Shown in pieces: positions 25,910 to 36,000 of a DNA stretch of 64,000 nt. The DNA lies in contig NZ_QJJQ01000003.1 of the NCBI RefSeq assembly GCF_003201975.1, positions 124,001 to 188,000 on the forward strand, written 5' to 3'. Position 1 is the stretch's first letter, and every line of letters begins with the position of its first letter. A program made the position numbers and the translations under genes. The notes under the pieces are model-generated. The model did not search any database and was not told where the DNA came from. It saw only the letters and a list, made by a program, of their open reading frames with translations. The stretch is from Pseudogracilibacillus auburnensis. Lineage in GTDB: Bacteria; Bacillota; Bacilli; Bacillales; Amphibacillaceae.

Positions 25910-26665
25910 ATGTCAGTTATTTCAATGAAGCAATTACTAGAAGCTGGTGTTCATTTCGGTCACCAAACTCGTCGCTGGAATCCAAAGATGAAGAAATACA
26001 TTTTTACAGAAAGAAATGGTATTTATATCATCGACCTTCAGAAGACGGTTAAAAAAATCGAAGAAGCTTATAATTTCGTAAGACAACTTGCGGAAGATGG
26101 TGGAACAGTACTTTTCGTTGGAACGAAAAAACAAGCACAAGAATCTGTTCGTGAAGAAGCAAACCGTTCAGGAATGTTTTACGTAAACCAACGTTGGTTA
26201 GGTGGTACGTTAACAAATTTCCAAACAATTCGTAAACGTATCAATCGATTAAAAGAAATTGAGCGTATGGAAGAAGACGGAACTTTTGATGTTCTTCCAA
26301 AAAAAGAAACAGTTAACTTATTGAAAGAAAAAGAACGCCTTTTGAAGTTTTTAGGCGGAATTAAAGATATGAAAAAGTTACCGGATGCGCTTTTTGTTAT
26401 TGACCCACGTAAGGAAAGTATTGCAATTGCAGAAGCTCGTAAACTTGGTATTCCGATTATCGGAATTGTTGATACAAACTGTGATCCAGATGAAATAGAC
26501 TATGTTATTCCAGCAAACGATGATGCAATTCGTGCCGTTAAATTATTAACAGGTAAAATGGCCGATGCTGTCGTTGAAGGAAAGCAAGGAACAGAGTTAG
26601 AGGAAACAGAAGCAGTAACAAAGGAAGAAGTAAAAGAAGCGGAAGAAGTAGCTGTAGAAGAATAA
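25910..26665 (+). CDS. rpsB: Ribosomal protein S2
   Basis: This is 30S protein S2 (251 residues), one of the last proteins to join the small subunit. Conserved segments include [32 protein letters not shown] and [13 protein letters not shown]. The C-terminal 25 residues are a Glu-rich tail usual for Bacillales. A doubled GGAGG (25880-25900) precedes ATG 25910. A hairpin between rpsB and tsf probably sets S2 to EF-Ts ratio. Confidence 0.98.
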   Translation: MSVISMKQLLEAGVHFGHQTRRWNPKMKKYIFTERNGIYIIDLQKTVKKIEEAYNFVRQLAEDGGTVLFVGTKKQAQESVREEANRSGMFYVNQRWLGGTLTNFQTIRKRINRLKEIERMEEDGTFDVLPKKETVNLLKEKERLLKFLGGIKDMKKLPDALFVIDPRKESIAIAEARKLGIPIIGIVDTNCDPDEIDYVIPANDDAIRAVKLLTGKMADAVVEGKQGTELEETEAVTKEEVKEAEEVAVEE

Positions 26666-26682
26666 TAATTTTTGCTAGCAAG

Positions 26683-26717
26683 AGGTGATAAGGGGACAAC
26701 CTTTTATCACCTTTTTT
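26683..26717 (+). terminator. rpsB-tsf terminator/attenuator
   Basis: AGGTGATAAGG and CCTTTTATCACCT pair across a short loop and are followed by a T-run (26711-26717). It lies between rpsB and tsf and probably reduces transcription into tsf. Confidence 0.8.
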
Positions 26718-26810
26718 ACAGAAATGAAGACGAAAGAACGCATTTTCTGGTTTGTTCATCCAAAAGATGTATAAACTATGGAAAAAGATTCATAACGGGA
26801 GGAAAATAAA

Positions 26811-27695
26811 ATGGCTATAACTGCAAAAATGGTAAAAGAGTTACGTGAAAAAACTGGTGCAGGTATGATGGATTGTAAAAAAGCACTAACAGAAACAAAT
26901 GGAAATATGGAGGAAGCGGTTGATTTTTTACGTAAAAGTGGTGCAGCTCAAGCGGCTAAGAAAGCTGGACGTATCGCTGCTGAAGGTACAGCTTTCATCG
27001 AAGTAAATGGAAATGACGCTGTTTTATTAGAAGTTAACTGTGAAACAGACTTTGTTACAAAAAACGATAAATTTCAAAAGTTAGTTGCTGATTTAGCGAG
27101 TCATATTGCGAAAAACAAGCCTGCAAATTTAGAAGCGGCTTTACAGGAAACGGTTGAAGCAGTTGGTCAAACGGCCGAAGAATATATTAACTCTATTGTA
27201 GCTACGATTGGAGAAAAAATTACGTTACGCCGTTTTGCTCTTTTAACTAAAACAGATAACGATGCTTTCGGTTCTTACTTGCATATGGGTGGACGAATTG
27301 GTGCATTAACTGTGGTTGAAGGTACAACAGATGAAGAAGTTGCTAAAGATGTAGCAATGCACATTGCGGCTGCAAATCCGAGCTATGTTTCACGTGAGGA
27401 TGTAAAAGAAGACGAAGTAAATAGGGAAAGAGAAATCTTAAAAGAACAAGCATTGAATGAAGGGAAACCTGAACATATTGTAGAGAAAATGATTGAAGGT
27501 CGCTTAGGTAAGTTTTTCGAACAAATTTGCTTATTAGATCAACAATTCGTTAAAGACCCAGATGTAAAAGTAAAGAAATTTGTTTCAGATAAAGGTGCAA
27601 CAGTGAAAGAATTTGTTCGTTATGAAGTTGGCGAAGGAATTGAGAAAAAAGAAGAAGACTTTGCTGAAGAAGTAATGAGCCAAATGAAAAAGTAA
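26811..27695 (+). CDS. tsf: Elongation factor Ts
   Basis: EF-Ts is the nucleotide exchange factor for EF-Tu. The N-terminal UBA-like domain ([21 protein letters not shown]) and the core ([27 protein letters not shown]) are fully conserved. Length (294 residues) is normal. GGGAGG precedes the ATG. A 13-bp hairpin follows the gene. Confidence 0.98.
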   Translation: MAITAKMVKELREKTGAGMMDCKKALTETNGNMEEAVDFLRKSGAAQAAKKAGRIAAEGTAFIEVNGNDAVLLEVNCETDFVTKNDKFQKLVADLASHIAKNKPANLEAALQETVEAVGQTAEEYINSIVATIGEKITLRRFALLTKTDNDAFGSYLHMGGRIGALTVVEGTTDEEVAKDVAMHIAAANPSYVSREDVKEDEVNREREILKEQALNEGKPEHIVEKMIEGRLGKFFEQICLLDQQFVKDPDVKVKKFVSDKGATVKEFVRYEVGEGIEKKEEDFAEEVMSQMKK

Positions 27696-27706
27696 TTTTT
27701 AAGATT

Positions 27707-27736
27707 AAATAGGGGACACGGTGGTGTTCCCTATTT
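27707..27736 (+). terminator. Hairpin after tsf
   Basis: AAATAGGGGACAC pairs with GTGTTCCCTATTT (13 bp, one G-U pair) around a four-base loop. The following tract is only partly T-rich (TTTCTC), so termination may be partial, allowing read-through to pyrH. Confidence 0.6.
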
Positions 27737-27798
27737 CTCAACATAAAAGTTACAGAATTTGATTCAACTAAATAATATTATGCTTTGTGGAGGTTATT

Positions 27799-28518
27799 AT
27801 GACAGCGCGCTATCGTAGAATTGTACTAAAGTTAAGTGGTGAAGCCCTTAGTGGTGATAAAGGATATGGAATTGAGCCTGGTGTCATTCAGTCCATTGCA
27901 CAACAAGTGAAAGAAGTAGCTGAGTTAGGCATTGAAATCGCTATTGTTGTTGGTGGCGGAAACATATGGCGAGGTAAAGTAGGTAGTGAGATGGGAATGG
28001 ATCGTGCAAATGCTGATTATATGGGAATGCTTGCAACGGTAATGAATTCACTCGCATTACAAGACAGTTTAGAATCGATGGGGATACCTACGAGAGTACA
28101 AACTTCGATTGAAATGAGACAAGTTGCGGAACCTTACATAAGAAGGAAGGCAATCCGACATTTAGAGAAAAAACGCGTTGTAATATTTGCTGCTGGAACT
28201 GGAAATCCGTACTTTTCAACAGATACGACAGCAGCACTCAGGGCAGCAGAAATTGAAGCAGAAGTGATTTTAATGGCAAAAAATAATGTTGACGGGGTAT
28301 ATAGTGATGACCCGAAAATAAACAAACAAGCTAAAAAATATGATAAACTATCTTATATGGACATGTTGAATGAAGGACTTGAAGTAATGGATTCAACCGC
28401 TTCATCACTATGTATGGATAATGATATCCCATTAATCGTATTTTCTATTACAGAAGAAGGTAACATTAAAAGGGTCGTTCAAGGGGAAGTACTTGGAACG
28501 ACAATAAGGGGGAAATAA
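27799..28518 (+). CDS. pyrH: UMP kinase
   Basis: This bacterial-type UMP kinase (239 residues) makes UDP from UMP and is feedback-regulated by UTP and activated by GTP. The amino acid kinase fold motifs are visible: [38 protein letters not shown] and [11 protein letters not shown] 27799 is five bases behind GGAGG (27789-27793); an upstream in-frame GTG overlaps that site. frr follows after two bases. Confidence 0.97.
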   Translation: MTARYRRIVLKLSGEALSGDKGYGIEPGVIQSIAQQVKEVAELGIEIAIVVGGGNIWRGKVGSEMGMDRANADYMGMLATVMNSLALQDSLESMGIPTRVQTSIEMRQVAEPYIRRKAIRHLEKKRVVIFAAGTGNPYFSTDTTAALRAAEIEAEVILMAKNNVDGVYSDDPKINKQAKKYDKLSYMDMLNEGLEVMDSTASSLCMDNDIPLIVFSITEEGNIKRVVQGEVLGTTIRGK

Positions 28519-28520
28519 GG

Positions 28521-29078
28521 ATGCCAAATGATGTGTTAAAAAATATGCGTGATAAAATGGAAACAGCGATCCAAGCCTTTACACGAAATCTTGCTACAGT
28601 ACGTGCAGGACGAGCAAATCCAAGTTTACTTGATACTGTATTTGTCGACTATTATGGTGCACCTACACCTTTAAATCAACTAGCTCAAATTGGGGCACCA
28701 GAGGCGAGACTTCTTGTCATTACTCCATTTGATAAATCATCTGTCGGTGATATTGAAAAAGCGATTCAAAAAGCGGATCTTGGTTTATCACCTTCAAGTG
28801 ATGGCAATGTTATTCGGATTAATATTCCAGCCTTAACAGAAGAAAGAAGAAAAGACTTAACAAAGGTTGTTGGCAAATATGCCGAAGAGTCCAGAGTTCA
28901 AGTGAGAAATATTCGTCGGGAAGCAAATGAACAGTTAAAGAAGTTGGAAAAAGATACAGTTATTACAGAAGATGAACTACGCACTTCACAAGATAATGTA
29001 CAAAAAGAAACAGATCGTTTCATTGCTGAAATTGATCAACTAGCAACAAATAAAGAAACAGAGATTATGGAAGTTTAA
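28521..29078 (+). CDS. frr: Ribosome recycling factor
   Basis: RRF, with EF-G, splits post-termination ribosomes. The 185-residue protein shows the conserved [28 protein letters not shown]-like [15 protein letters not shown] and the basic [12 protein letters not shown] helix. It is tightly linked to pyrH. A strong terminator lies 120 bases downstream, so uppS has its own transcription start or relies on read-through. Confidence 0.98.
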   Translation: MPNDVLKNMRDKMETAIQAFTRNLATVRAGRANPSLLDTVFVDYYGAPTPLNQLAQIGAPEARLLVITPFDKSSVGDIEKAIQKADLGLSPSSDGNVIRINIPALTEERRKDLTKVVGKYAEESRVQVRNIRREANEQLKKLEKDTVITEDELRTSQDNVQKETDRFIAEIDQLATNKETEIMEV

Positions 29079-29116
29079 AAAATAAAAAACATAAGTAAAA
29101 TACGTACTTTATTTAA

Positions 29117-29174
29117 GGTGCACTATCATTCTTATTACGCTGCTTTTACAACAAGCGTTTAAAATAATAGCACC
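29117..29174 (+). other. Imperfect hairpin after frr
   Basis: GGTGC-CTAT near 29117 can pair with ATAG-CACC ending at 29174, and an inner ACGCT/AGCGT pair falls between. The 388 bp frr-uppS gap otherwise holds the terminator at 29199-29227, a TATAAT at 29250-29255, a seven-codon ORF (29275) behind GGGAGG, and AT-rich sequence with nothing recognised. Confidence 0.3.
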
Positions 29175-29198
29175 ACAGATAAAAAATTGATCAAAGCC

Positions 29199-29227
29199 GC
29201 CCTCTTGATTCAAGAGGGCTTTTATTT
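29199..29227 (+). terminator. Terminator after frr
   Basis: GCCCTCTTG and CAAGAGGGC form a perfect 9-bp stem around ATT, followed by TTTTATTT. This is a strong intrinsic terminator ending the pyrH-frr transcript. Confidence 0.9.
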
Positions 29228-29466
29228 CACTTTTTAATGTACAATTGAGTATAATTTAGAGGGAGGCTAAGGTATGTATTGGGAACATAAACTTTAGTCA
29301 TACTCCTACGTGCAGAATGCAAAATAAAGACAAAGGATTTCTACTCCGAACCTGAAAATAATAATTACAAATAGATAGTCATATAATTTATGTAACGCAT
29401 ATAAAATAATAAAAATCTATGAAATTGTAATTAATATACGAGTTCAATCCTTTTGGGGGATAGAAG

Positions 29467-30225
29467 ATGTCTAAATGGTTTTCTTTTTTTAACAGTAAAC
29501 AAAAAGTGGTAGAAAAGACTCGACTTGAAAATGTACCTAATCATATTGCGATCATTATGGATGGAAACGGAAGATGGGCAAGCAAGAAAGGTCTACCACG
29601 TATAGCAGGTCATAAAGAAGGCATGACTGTCGTTCAAAAGATAGTACGAGCTGCCGTTAAACATGAGGTGAAAATTTTAACTTTATATGCTTTTTCCACG
29701 GAAAATTGGAAAAGACCAAAACCAGAAGTGGATTTTTTAATGAAACTCCCAAAAGAATTTTCGCATATCTATTTACCAGAAATGATCGAAAACAATGTAA
29801 AAATTGATACGATCGGTGAATTTGACAAATTGCCCAACCATACAAAAGACGCGATTAACCACGCGAAAGAAAAAACAAAAAATAATGATGGTTTATTATT
29901 AAACTTTGCATTAAACTATGGAAGTAGATATGAAATCATGCGGGCAATCAAGCATGTTGCTCTGGATTTGGATAACGGTAAAATGAACATTGAAAATCTG
30001 AATGAGGAAGTTTTCTCAAACTATTTGTATACGAATAAGATGCAAGATCCTGATTTACTCATTAGAACAAGTGGCGAGCAACGATTAAGTAATTTTTTAT
30101 TATGGCAGTTGGCTTACGCAGAATTTTGGTTTACGGATGTATTATGGCCGGATTTTAATGAAGAAATATTTGAACAAGCCCTCTTTGATTATCAAAGTCG
30201 TAAAAGAAGATATGGGGGAATATGA
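29467..30225 (+). CDS. uppS: Undecaprenyl diphosphate synthase
   Basis: This cis-prenyltransferase makes the C55 lipid carrier for peptidoglycan and teichoic acid. The catalytic Asp (IAIIMDGNGRW, near residue 33), LYAFSTENWKRP and the C-terminal DLLIRTSGEQRLSNFLLWQ and AYAEFWFTDVLWPDF segments are all present. GGGGGA precedes the ATG. cdsA follows immediately. Its substrate comes from isoprenoid synthesis, whose gene dxr is missing from its normal place downstream. Confidence 0.97.
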   Translation: MSKWFSFFNSKQKVVEKTRLENVPNHIAIIMDGNGRWASKKGLPRIAGHKEGMTVVQKIVRAAVKHEVKILTLYAFSTENWKRPKPEVDFLMKLPKEFSHIYLPEMIENNVKIDTIGEFDKLPNHTKDAINHAKEKTKNNDGLLLNFALNYGSRYEIMRAIKHVALDLDNGKMNIENLNEEVFSNYLYTNKMQDPDLLIRTSGEQRLSNFLLWQLAYAEFWFTDVLWPDFNEEIFEQALFDYQSRKRRYGGI

Positions 30226-30241
30226 GGGAGTTGAATCAATC

Positions 30242-31027
30242 ATGAAGCAACGAATCTTAACTGCGTTCATCGCCTTAATTATCATAGCACCAATTATCGT
30301 ATACGGTCACTGGCCCTTTATCGTTATTGCCTATTTTTTAGCAACAGTCGCCCTATTTGAGTTAATGAGAATGTATCATGCCGAAAAAGGATGGCTATAC
30401 TTACTTATTTCAACGGTGTTTTTATGGCTCTTGCTATTCCCTAGTCCGGAAATAATGGTTTATACGTTTACGATCACCAAATTCGAAGTCATTGTTTTAT
30501 TTGTTGTACTTCTTCTCACCATTACTGTTTTATCAAAAAATCGATTTACATTTGATCAAGCAAGCTTTTTGTTACTAGCGACAATTTATATTGGAACAGC
30601 CTTTTACTTTTTAATGAATACACGATTTGTCGGATTAAACTACTTTTTGTTTATTCTTTTTGTTATTTGGGCGACAGATTCAGGTGCATATTTTGTCGGG
30701 AAGGCTTTTGGAAAACGAAAGCTTTGGCCAGATATTAGTCCAAATAAAACAATTGGCGGGGCAATTGGTGGAATAGGAATTGCGTTAGTCGTTGGAATTA
30801 GTTTTCATTTGATTTATCCTTTCGAACAATCGCTTATTACTATTATTTTCATTACGATCGTCATTTCAATTTTTGGACAAATTGGTGATTTAGTCGCCTC
30901 AGCAATAAAGCGGCATTATGATGTGAAAGATTCTGGAAAAATATTTCCTGGACATGGTGGAATATTAGATAGGCTAGATAGTTTGCTTTTTGTAGTAATT
31001 GTTTTACATATTTTGCAATTTGTATAA
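30242..31027 (+). CDS. cdsA: CDP-diacylglycerol synthase
   Basis: CdsA activates phosphatidic acid with CTP for phospholipid synthesis. The 261-residue membrane protein has about seven helices and the family signature near the C-terminus (KDSGKIFPGHGGILDRLDS). ATG 30242 gives the expected MKQRILTA start; the longer reading frame upstream overlaps uppS. The stop codon lies inside a perfect 14-bp hairpin. In B. subtilis dxr comes next, but here rseP follows after 83 bases. Confidence 0.95.
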   Translation: MKQRILTAFIALIIIAPIIVYGHWPFIVIAYFLATVALFELMRMYHAEKGWLYLLISTVFLWLLLFPSPEIMVYTFTITKFEVIVLFVVLLLTITVLSKNRFTFDQASFLLLATIYIGTAFYFLMNTRFVGLNYFLFILFVIWATDSGAYFVGKAFGKRKLWPDISPNKTIGGAIGGIGIALVVGISFHLIYPFEQSLITIIFITIVISIFGQIGDLVASAIKRHYDVKDSGKIFPGHGGILDRLDSLLFVVIVLHILQFV

Positions 31028-31054
31028 TTATGTTCAACGTGAACATAATTATAC
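31022..31054 (+). terminator. Perfect 14-bp hairpin at the cdsA stop
   Basis: GTATAATTATGTTC (31022-31035) and GAACATAATTATAC (31041-31054) are perfectly complementary around AACGT. No T-run follows, so it is a poor intrinsic terminator on the + strand; mRNA stabilisation or a protein-binding palindrome are alternatives. It occupies the place where dxr is expected. Confidence 0.6.
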
Positions 31055-31110
31055 GATCCATATTTGCAAAGATTTCTTAATTTGTCTCAAGAATAAAAGG
31101 AGTGTTTTCT

Positions 31111-32382
31111 TTGAATACGGTTATTGCATTCATTTTAATGTTTGGACTTCTCGTATCTGTCCACGAATGGGGTCATTTAATTTTTGCAAAACGAGCTGGT
31201 ATGTTAGCACGTGAATTTGCAATTGGATTTGGTCCGAAAATTTTTTCTTTTACAAAAAATGAAACATTATATACGATTCGTTTATTACCAATTGGTGGAT
31301 ATGTACGTGTCGCAGGTGATGATCCAGAGATTATCGAATTAAAACCTGGACATCATATTGGGCTAGAGTTTAATCAGGACGGAAAAGTGGATAAAATAAT
31401 CGTTAATAATAAAGATAAGCACCCAAATGCTCATCTAATAGAAGTAGAGTCTGTTGATTTAGACCATGAACTTATTATTGATGGTTATGATATTGGAGAC
31501 GAGTCGGAAAGAAAACGATTTTCTGTTGACAGAAAAGCATTTTTTATTATGGATGAGAGAGAAACACAAATTGCCCCATATGACCGACAATTTGCTTCTA
31601 AAACGGTCGGGCAAAGAGCGATGCAATTATTTGCTGGCCCCATGATGAACTTTATTTTGGCGATCGTCATTTTTATCATCATTGGTCTTGTCCAAGGTGT
31701 TCCTAATGATCAGACCTTTATTGGAGAAGTTCAACCTAATAGCCCTGCTGAAGCAGCGGGAATTCAATCTGGAGATGAAATTATTCAAATCGAAGGTAGC
31801 TCCATTTCTTCTCGGGAAGAATTTATATCTATTATTGAAAAAAGCGCAAATAAAGAAATTGATCTTGTCTTAAAGCGAGCAGAACAGACAGAAGAACTAA
31901 CCGTTATTCCAAAAGAAGTGGAAAGAGAAGATGCAAAAGCAAAAGTTGGGCAAATTGGAGTAGGTTTAGCTCCTGGATTTGAAAAGTCATTTTTAGGAAC
32001 GTTTAAATATGGTTTTATGCAAACATATCATACGACAAAATTAATATTAACTAATTTATTCATGCTAGTTACAGGACAGTTATCCATTGACATGCTTTCA
32101 GGACCTGTCGGCATCTATGATGTTACAGATAAAGTAGTCCAAACCGGGTTTATGAATTTCTTAATGTGGACAGCAATGTTAAGTATCAATTTAGGAATCA
32201 TCAATTTAGTTCCGCTTCCCGCACTAGATGGAGGGCGTCTCCTATTCGTCGCGATTGAAACAGTACGTGGAAAACCAATTGATCCACAAAAAGAAGGACT
32301 TGTTCACGTCATTGGTTTTGCTCTGTTAATGTTACTTATGATCGTCGTAACATGGAACGATATTCAACGTCTTTTTCTATAA
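31111..32382 (+). CDS. rseP: RseP/RasP, site-2 intramembrane protease
   Basis: RasP is a zinc metalloprotease that cuts within membrane segments, for example of the anti-sigma factor RsiW and of FtsL and signal peptide remnants in B. subtilis. The zinc-binding HEWGH motif is at residues 18-22 in the first helix. A PDZ domain follows (VQPNSPAEAAGIQSGDEI), and the second active-site motif LVPLPALDGGRLLF is near the C-terminus. TTG 31111 lies seven bases behind AAAAGGAG and matches the family start. Length (423 residues) is normal. A terminator follows, and proS is missing after it. Confidence 0.95.
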   Translation: MNTVIAFILMFGLLVSVHEWGHLIFAKRAGMLAREFAIGFGPKIFSFTKNETLYTIRLLPIGGYVRVAGDDPEIIELKPGHHIGLEFNQDGKVDKIIVNNKDKHPNAHLIEVESVDLDHELIIDGYDIGDESERKRFSVDRKAFFIMDERETQIAPYDRQFASKTVGQRAMQLFAGPMMNFILAIVIFIIIGLVQGVPNDQTFIGEVQPNSPAEAAGIQSGDEIIQIEGSSISSREEFISIIEKSANKEIDLVLKRAEQTEELTVIPKEVEREDAKAKVGQIGVGLAPGFEKSFLGTFKYGFMQTYHTTKLILTNLFMLVTGQLSIDMLSGPVGIYDVTDKVVQTGFMNFLMWTAMLSINLGIINLVPLPALDGGRLLFVAIETVRGKPIDPQKEGLVHVIGFALLMLLMIVVTWNDIQRLFL

Positions 32383-32388
32383 TGGATG

Positions 32389-32428
32389 ATGGCTTTCTTG
32401 CTTTTAGTTGGAAAGCCATGTTTTATTT
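32389..32428 (+). terminator. Terminator after rseP
   Basis: ATGGCTTTC pairs with GAAAGCCAT (9 bp) around a 13-base loop, then GTTTTATTT. It ends the uppS-cdsA-rseP transcript. Confidence 0.8.
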
Positions 32429-32469
32429 CTGATCCTAATGCTAAATAGGCGTTGCTAAAATGAAAGCAA

Positions 32470-32970
32470 GGCAAAGGCACCTTATGCATAAAATCGCTAG
32501 AACATAGTGTTTTTTAATGGTATTTCCAAGAGAAACAGGATAGATGCTTACCATTTTAAAAGTGCAAGGATTTTGGCTACTTTACGAAAAAACCGTTGTT
32601 GTACGTATATTGAAACTAGAAACCTACTGCAATGAACTAGCCTAGTTGTTTGGAGCGAAAGTGACTGACTTTAACGGGAATAGCAACACCCGTACTAGCA
32701 CGTCTTCGGACTGCACATTCCGCTCGTCTCATCGAAAATTTTTGCGACTACGATTACTCGTCGTAATAAACATTGTACGTCGAAGACAGAGCGCCGTGCA
32801 CGAGCTACTGAAAAACTAAAGGTTATGAGCATACTTAGTTGATTGGAACGTAAGGTGGCGACTCCAGCGGGAAAAGCAACAACCGAAAATCCCGCAGGAA
32901 GCCCGGGGTTGCCCGTGGAAAGCGTCCACTTGAAGTGGAAATCAACAGCAAAGGGACTTTTTCAGTGTCC
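32470..32970 (+). repeat. Intergenic repeat copy C (rseP-polC gap)
   Basis: The 694 bp gap 32383-33076, where proS is normally found, is mostly repeat. Three modules lie in a row. The first, 32470-32690 (AGGCACCTTATGCATAAA to GGGAATAGCAAC), matches 47551-47765 in inverted orientation. The second, 32699-32801, has CGTCTTCG/CGAAGAC arms and matches copies at 6213-6272 and 45115-45195. The third, 32860-32970, matches 24432-24578. A reading frame running through the third module (32843-33037) has no homology-like features. 32971-33060 holds nothing recognised. Confidence 0.65.
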
Positions 32971-33076
32971 TCCCGTACACGCTAAGGGGTATGGTCACAT
33001 TTCACGGAAGAAAACGGTAGTGTGGAACGATTTTTAGTTGTTCAGGAGGCCCTAAATAGAACTGGAGGAATGAGAG

Positions 33077-36000
33077 ATGAGCCTTTCAAATCAGGCGAAA
33101 ATGGAGATATTACTGAAACAATTACAACTTCCAGCTGAAATAATTGAAACGCACTTTAAAGATAGTAAAATAACGAAATTAATTGTATTTAAACAGGAAA
33201 AAATTTGGCATTTTCATATCGAAGTTCAACAAGTTTTACCATTTGAGGTTTATTCTTTATTTTACGAGCAATTACAGCAATCATTTCAAGCCATTGCAAC
33301 TGTGCAACTAACCTTACATAATGTTCATCTAGATTGTGAAGAAAAGGACGTAAAGCTCTACTGGAAACACTTTCTAAAGTCTCTTCCAGATCTACTACCA
33401 GCGCATATGGAATTATTACAGCATCAAGAGCTGATAATGGAAAATGAACAGATACATATTTCTGTAAAAACGGAAGCCGAGGCTGTTTCTTTAAAGAGAA
33501 GAATTGAACAGCCGTTTCAACAGTTTTGCGAAAAGGTAGGATTGAAAAAATACCCTTTAGCTTTTCACGTGAAGACAGAACAGAAAGAACTGGAAAACTT
33601 TCGTAAGCAAACGACCGAAGAAGATAAAAAAATTGTCAGTACAATGAAACAAGAACAAGAAAAAAGAGAACGAAATGGTAAAAAGCAAGTGGCTCAAAAC
33701 TTTATTATCGGCTATCAAATACAAGATGAACCAGTTCATATGGAAGAAATTATTGAAGAGGAACGTCGCATCACTGTCCAAGGTTTTGTTTTTATTTCAG
33801 AAGTACGAAAGCTACGCTCGGGACGTAGTTTATTAATATTAAAAGTGACAGATTACACAGATTCCTTAGAAATTAAACTATTTTCCAGAAATGATGAAGA
33901 TGAACAAATGTTTGCACTTGCTAAAGAAGGAATATGGGTAAAGGCTCGTGGACGGATTCAAACAGACTTATATTCAAACGAATTAACGATGATGGCAAAT
34001 GATATCCAGCAAATTTCTGTCGAGTTACGACAAGATCAAGCGAAGGATGGGGAAAAACGAGTAGAGTTACATGCCCACACATCAATGAGTCAGTTGGATG
34101 CGGTCGTTAGTCCAACTAGGCTAATCGAACAAGCAGCAAAGTGGGGGCATGAAGCGATCGCAATTACCGATCATGCTGCAGTCCAAGGTTTTCCAGAAGC
34201 ACATATGGCAGGAAATAACCATGATATAAAAGTTATTTACGGAGTAGAGGCTAATGTTGTTGATGACGGGATACCAATTGCTTACCAACCGGTTGATTTG
34301 GCCTTAAAAGAAGGTACTTATGTTGTTTTTGACGTGGAAACGACTGGACTTTCTCCTGTCTATGATACGATCATCGAGCTTGCAGGGGTAAAATTGCACA
34401 ATGGAGAAATTATTGATCGTTTTGAAAGCTTTGCTAATCCGCACCGAGCTTTACCTGATAAAATAATTGAAATTACCGGAATAACAGATGATATGCTCGT
34501 CGGTGCACCAGAGGTAGATGATGTATTAAGGCGATTCTATGATTGGGTGGGCGATAGTGTCTTAGTTGCTCATAATGCAACATTTGATATTGGTTTTTTA
34601 AATCAAGGGTACGCCAAAATTGGCATTAAAAAAATAGACACTCCTGTCATTGATACACTTGAGTTAGCTCGTTTTTTACTTCCTGATTTAGGAAATCATC
34701 GCTTAAATACACTGTGTAAACATATGAATGTCGAATTAACTCAACATCACCGGGCTATTTATGATGCGGAAGCAACGGGTTTTTTATTTTGGAAGCTAGT
34801 AGAATTATTGTATGAAGAAAAAATAGAAAATCTAAATCAGTTAAACGATCATATGGGAGAAGGAGATAGTTATCAACACTCGCGTCCATTTCACTGTGTG
34901 CTACTTGCTAAAAATGAAATTGGACTAAAAAACTTATATAAACTAGTCTCCCTTTCTCATACAAACTATTTTTATCGTGTACCGAGAATTCCCAGATCTT
35001 TATTAAATAAATTACGGGAAGGAATCCTCGTCGGTTCTGCGTGTGATCAAGGGGAAATTTTTGAAACATTAATGCAAAAATCGGTCGATGAAGCGGAAGA
35101 GGTTGCACAGTTTTACGATTATTTAGAAGTTCAACCACCAGAAAATTATGGTCATCTCATCGAAAGGGAATTAATTCAAACGGAAGCACAAATTTTAGAT
35201 ATTATTCGTAACATATTGGAGCTAGGGAAACGCACAGATACATTAGTGGTAGCAACGAGTAATGCTCATTATATTGATGAACATGAAAAAATGTACCGCC
35301 AAATTTTAATTGCTTCCCAAAAAGGAAATCCGTTAAATCGAGTCACATTACCAAATACTCCTTTTAGAACAACAGATGAAATGCTCCAATTATTTACTTT
35401 TTTAGGGGAAGAGAAAGCAAAAGAAATCGTTATGACAAATAGTCAAAAAGTTGCAGCAAAAATAGAAAGAATTTCTCCGATCAAAGAAGATTTATATACT
35501 CCTAGTATTGAAGGGGCTGAAGAAGAAGTTCGCAATCTTTCCTATCAAAATGCGGAAGCGATTTATGGTAAACCGTTACCAGAAATCGTCGATGCCCGGC
35601 TACAAAAAGAGCTTAATAGTATTATTGGACACGGATTTGCAGTTATCTATTTAATTTCTCATAAACTAGTAAAGAAATCGTTATTGGATGGGTATCTTGT
35701 TGGTTCAAGGGGTTCTGTCGGCTCTTCATTAGTTGCGACGATGACAGAAATAACCGAAGTAAATCCACTTCCAGCTCATTATGTCTGTACAAGCTGTCAT
35801 TATCATCAGTTTTTTACTGACGGGTCATATGCAAGTGGCTTCGATTTACCAGATAAGCAATGTCCAAATTGTGATAAACCGTTAATGAAAGATGGACAAG
35901 ATATTCCTTTTGAAACATTTTTAGGCTTTAAAGGGGATAAAGTACCGGATATTGACTTGAACTTCTCTGGGGAATACCAGCCAAAAGCACATAATTATAC

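Noticed and set aside
31111-31500. rseP as a degenerate protease because HExxH reads HEWGH
   Set aside because: The zinc ligands His18 and His22 and the Glu19 are all present; the Trp is at a variable position.
32843-33037. 64-codon + strand frame before polC
   Set aside because: It runs through a repeat module also present elsewhere as non-coding DNA, has low-complexity composition for a protein and no matching family.
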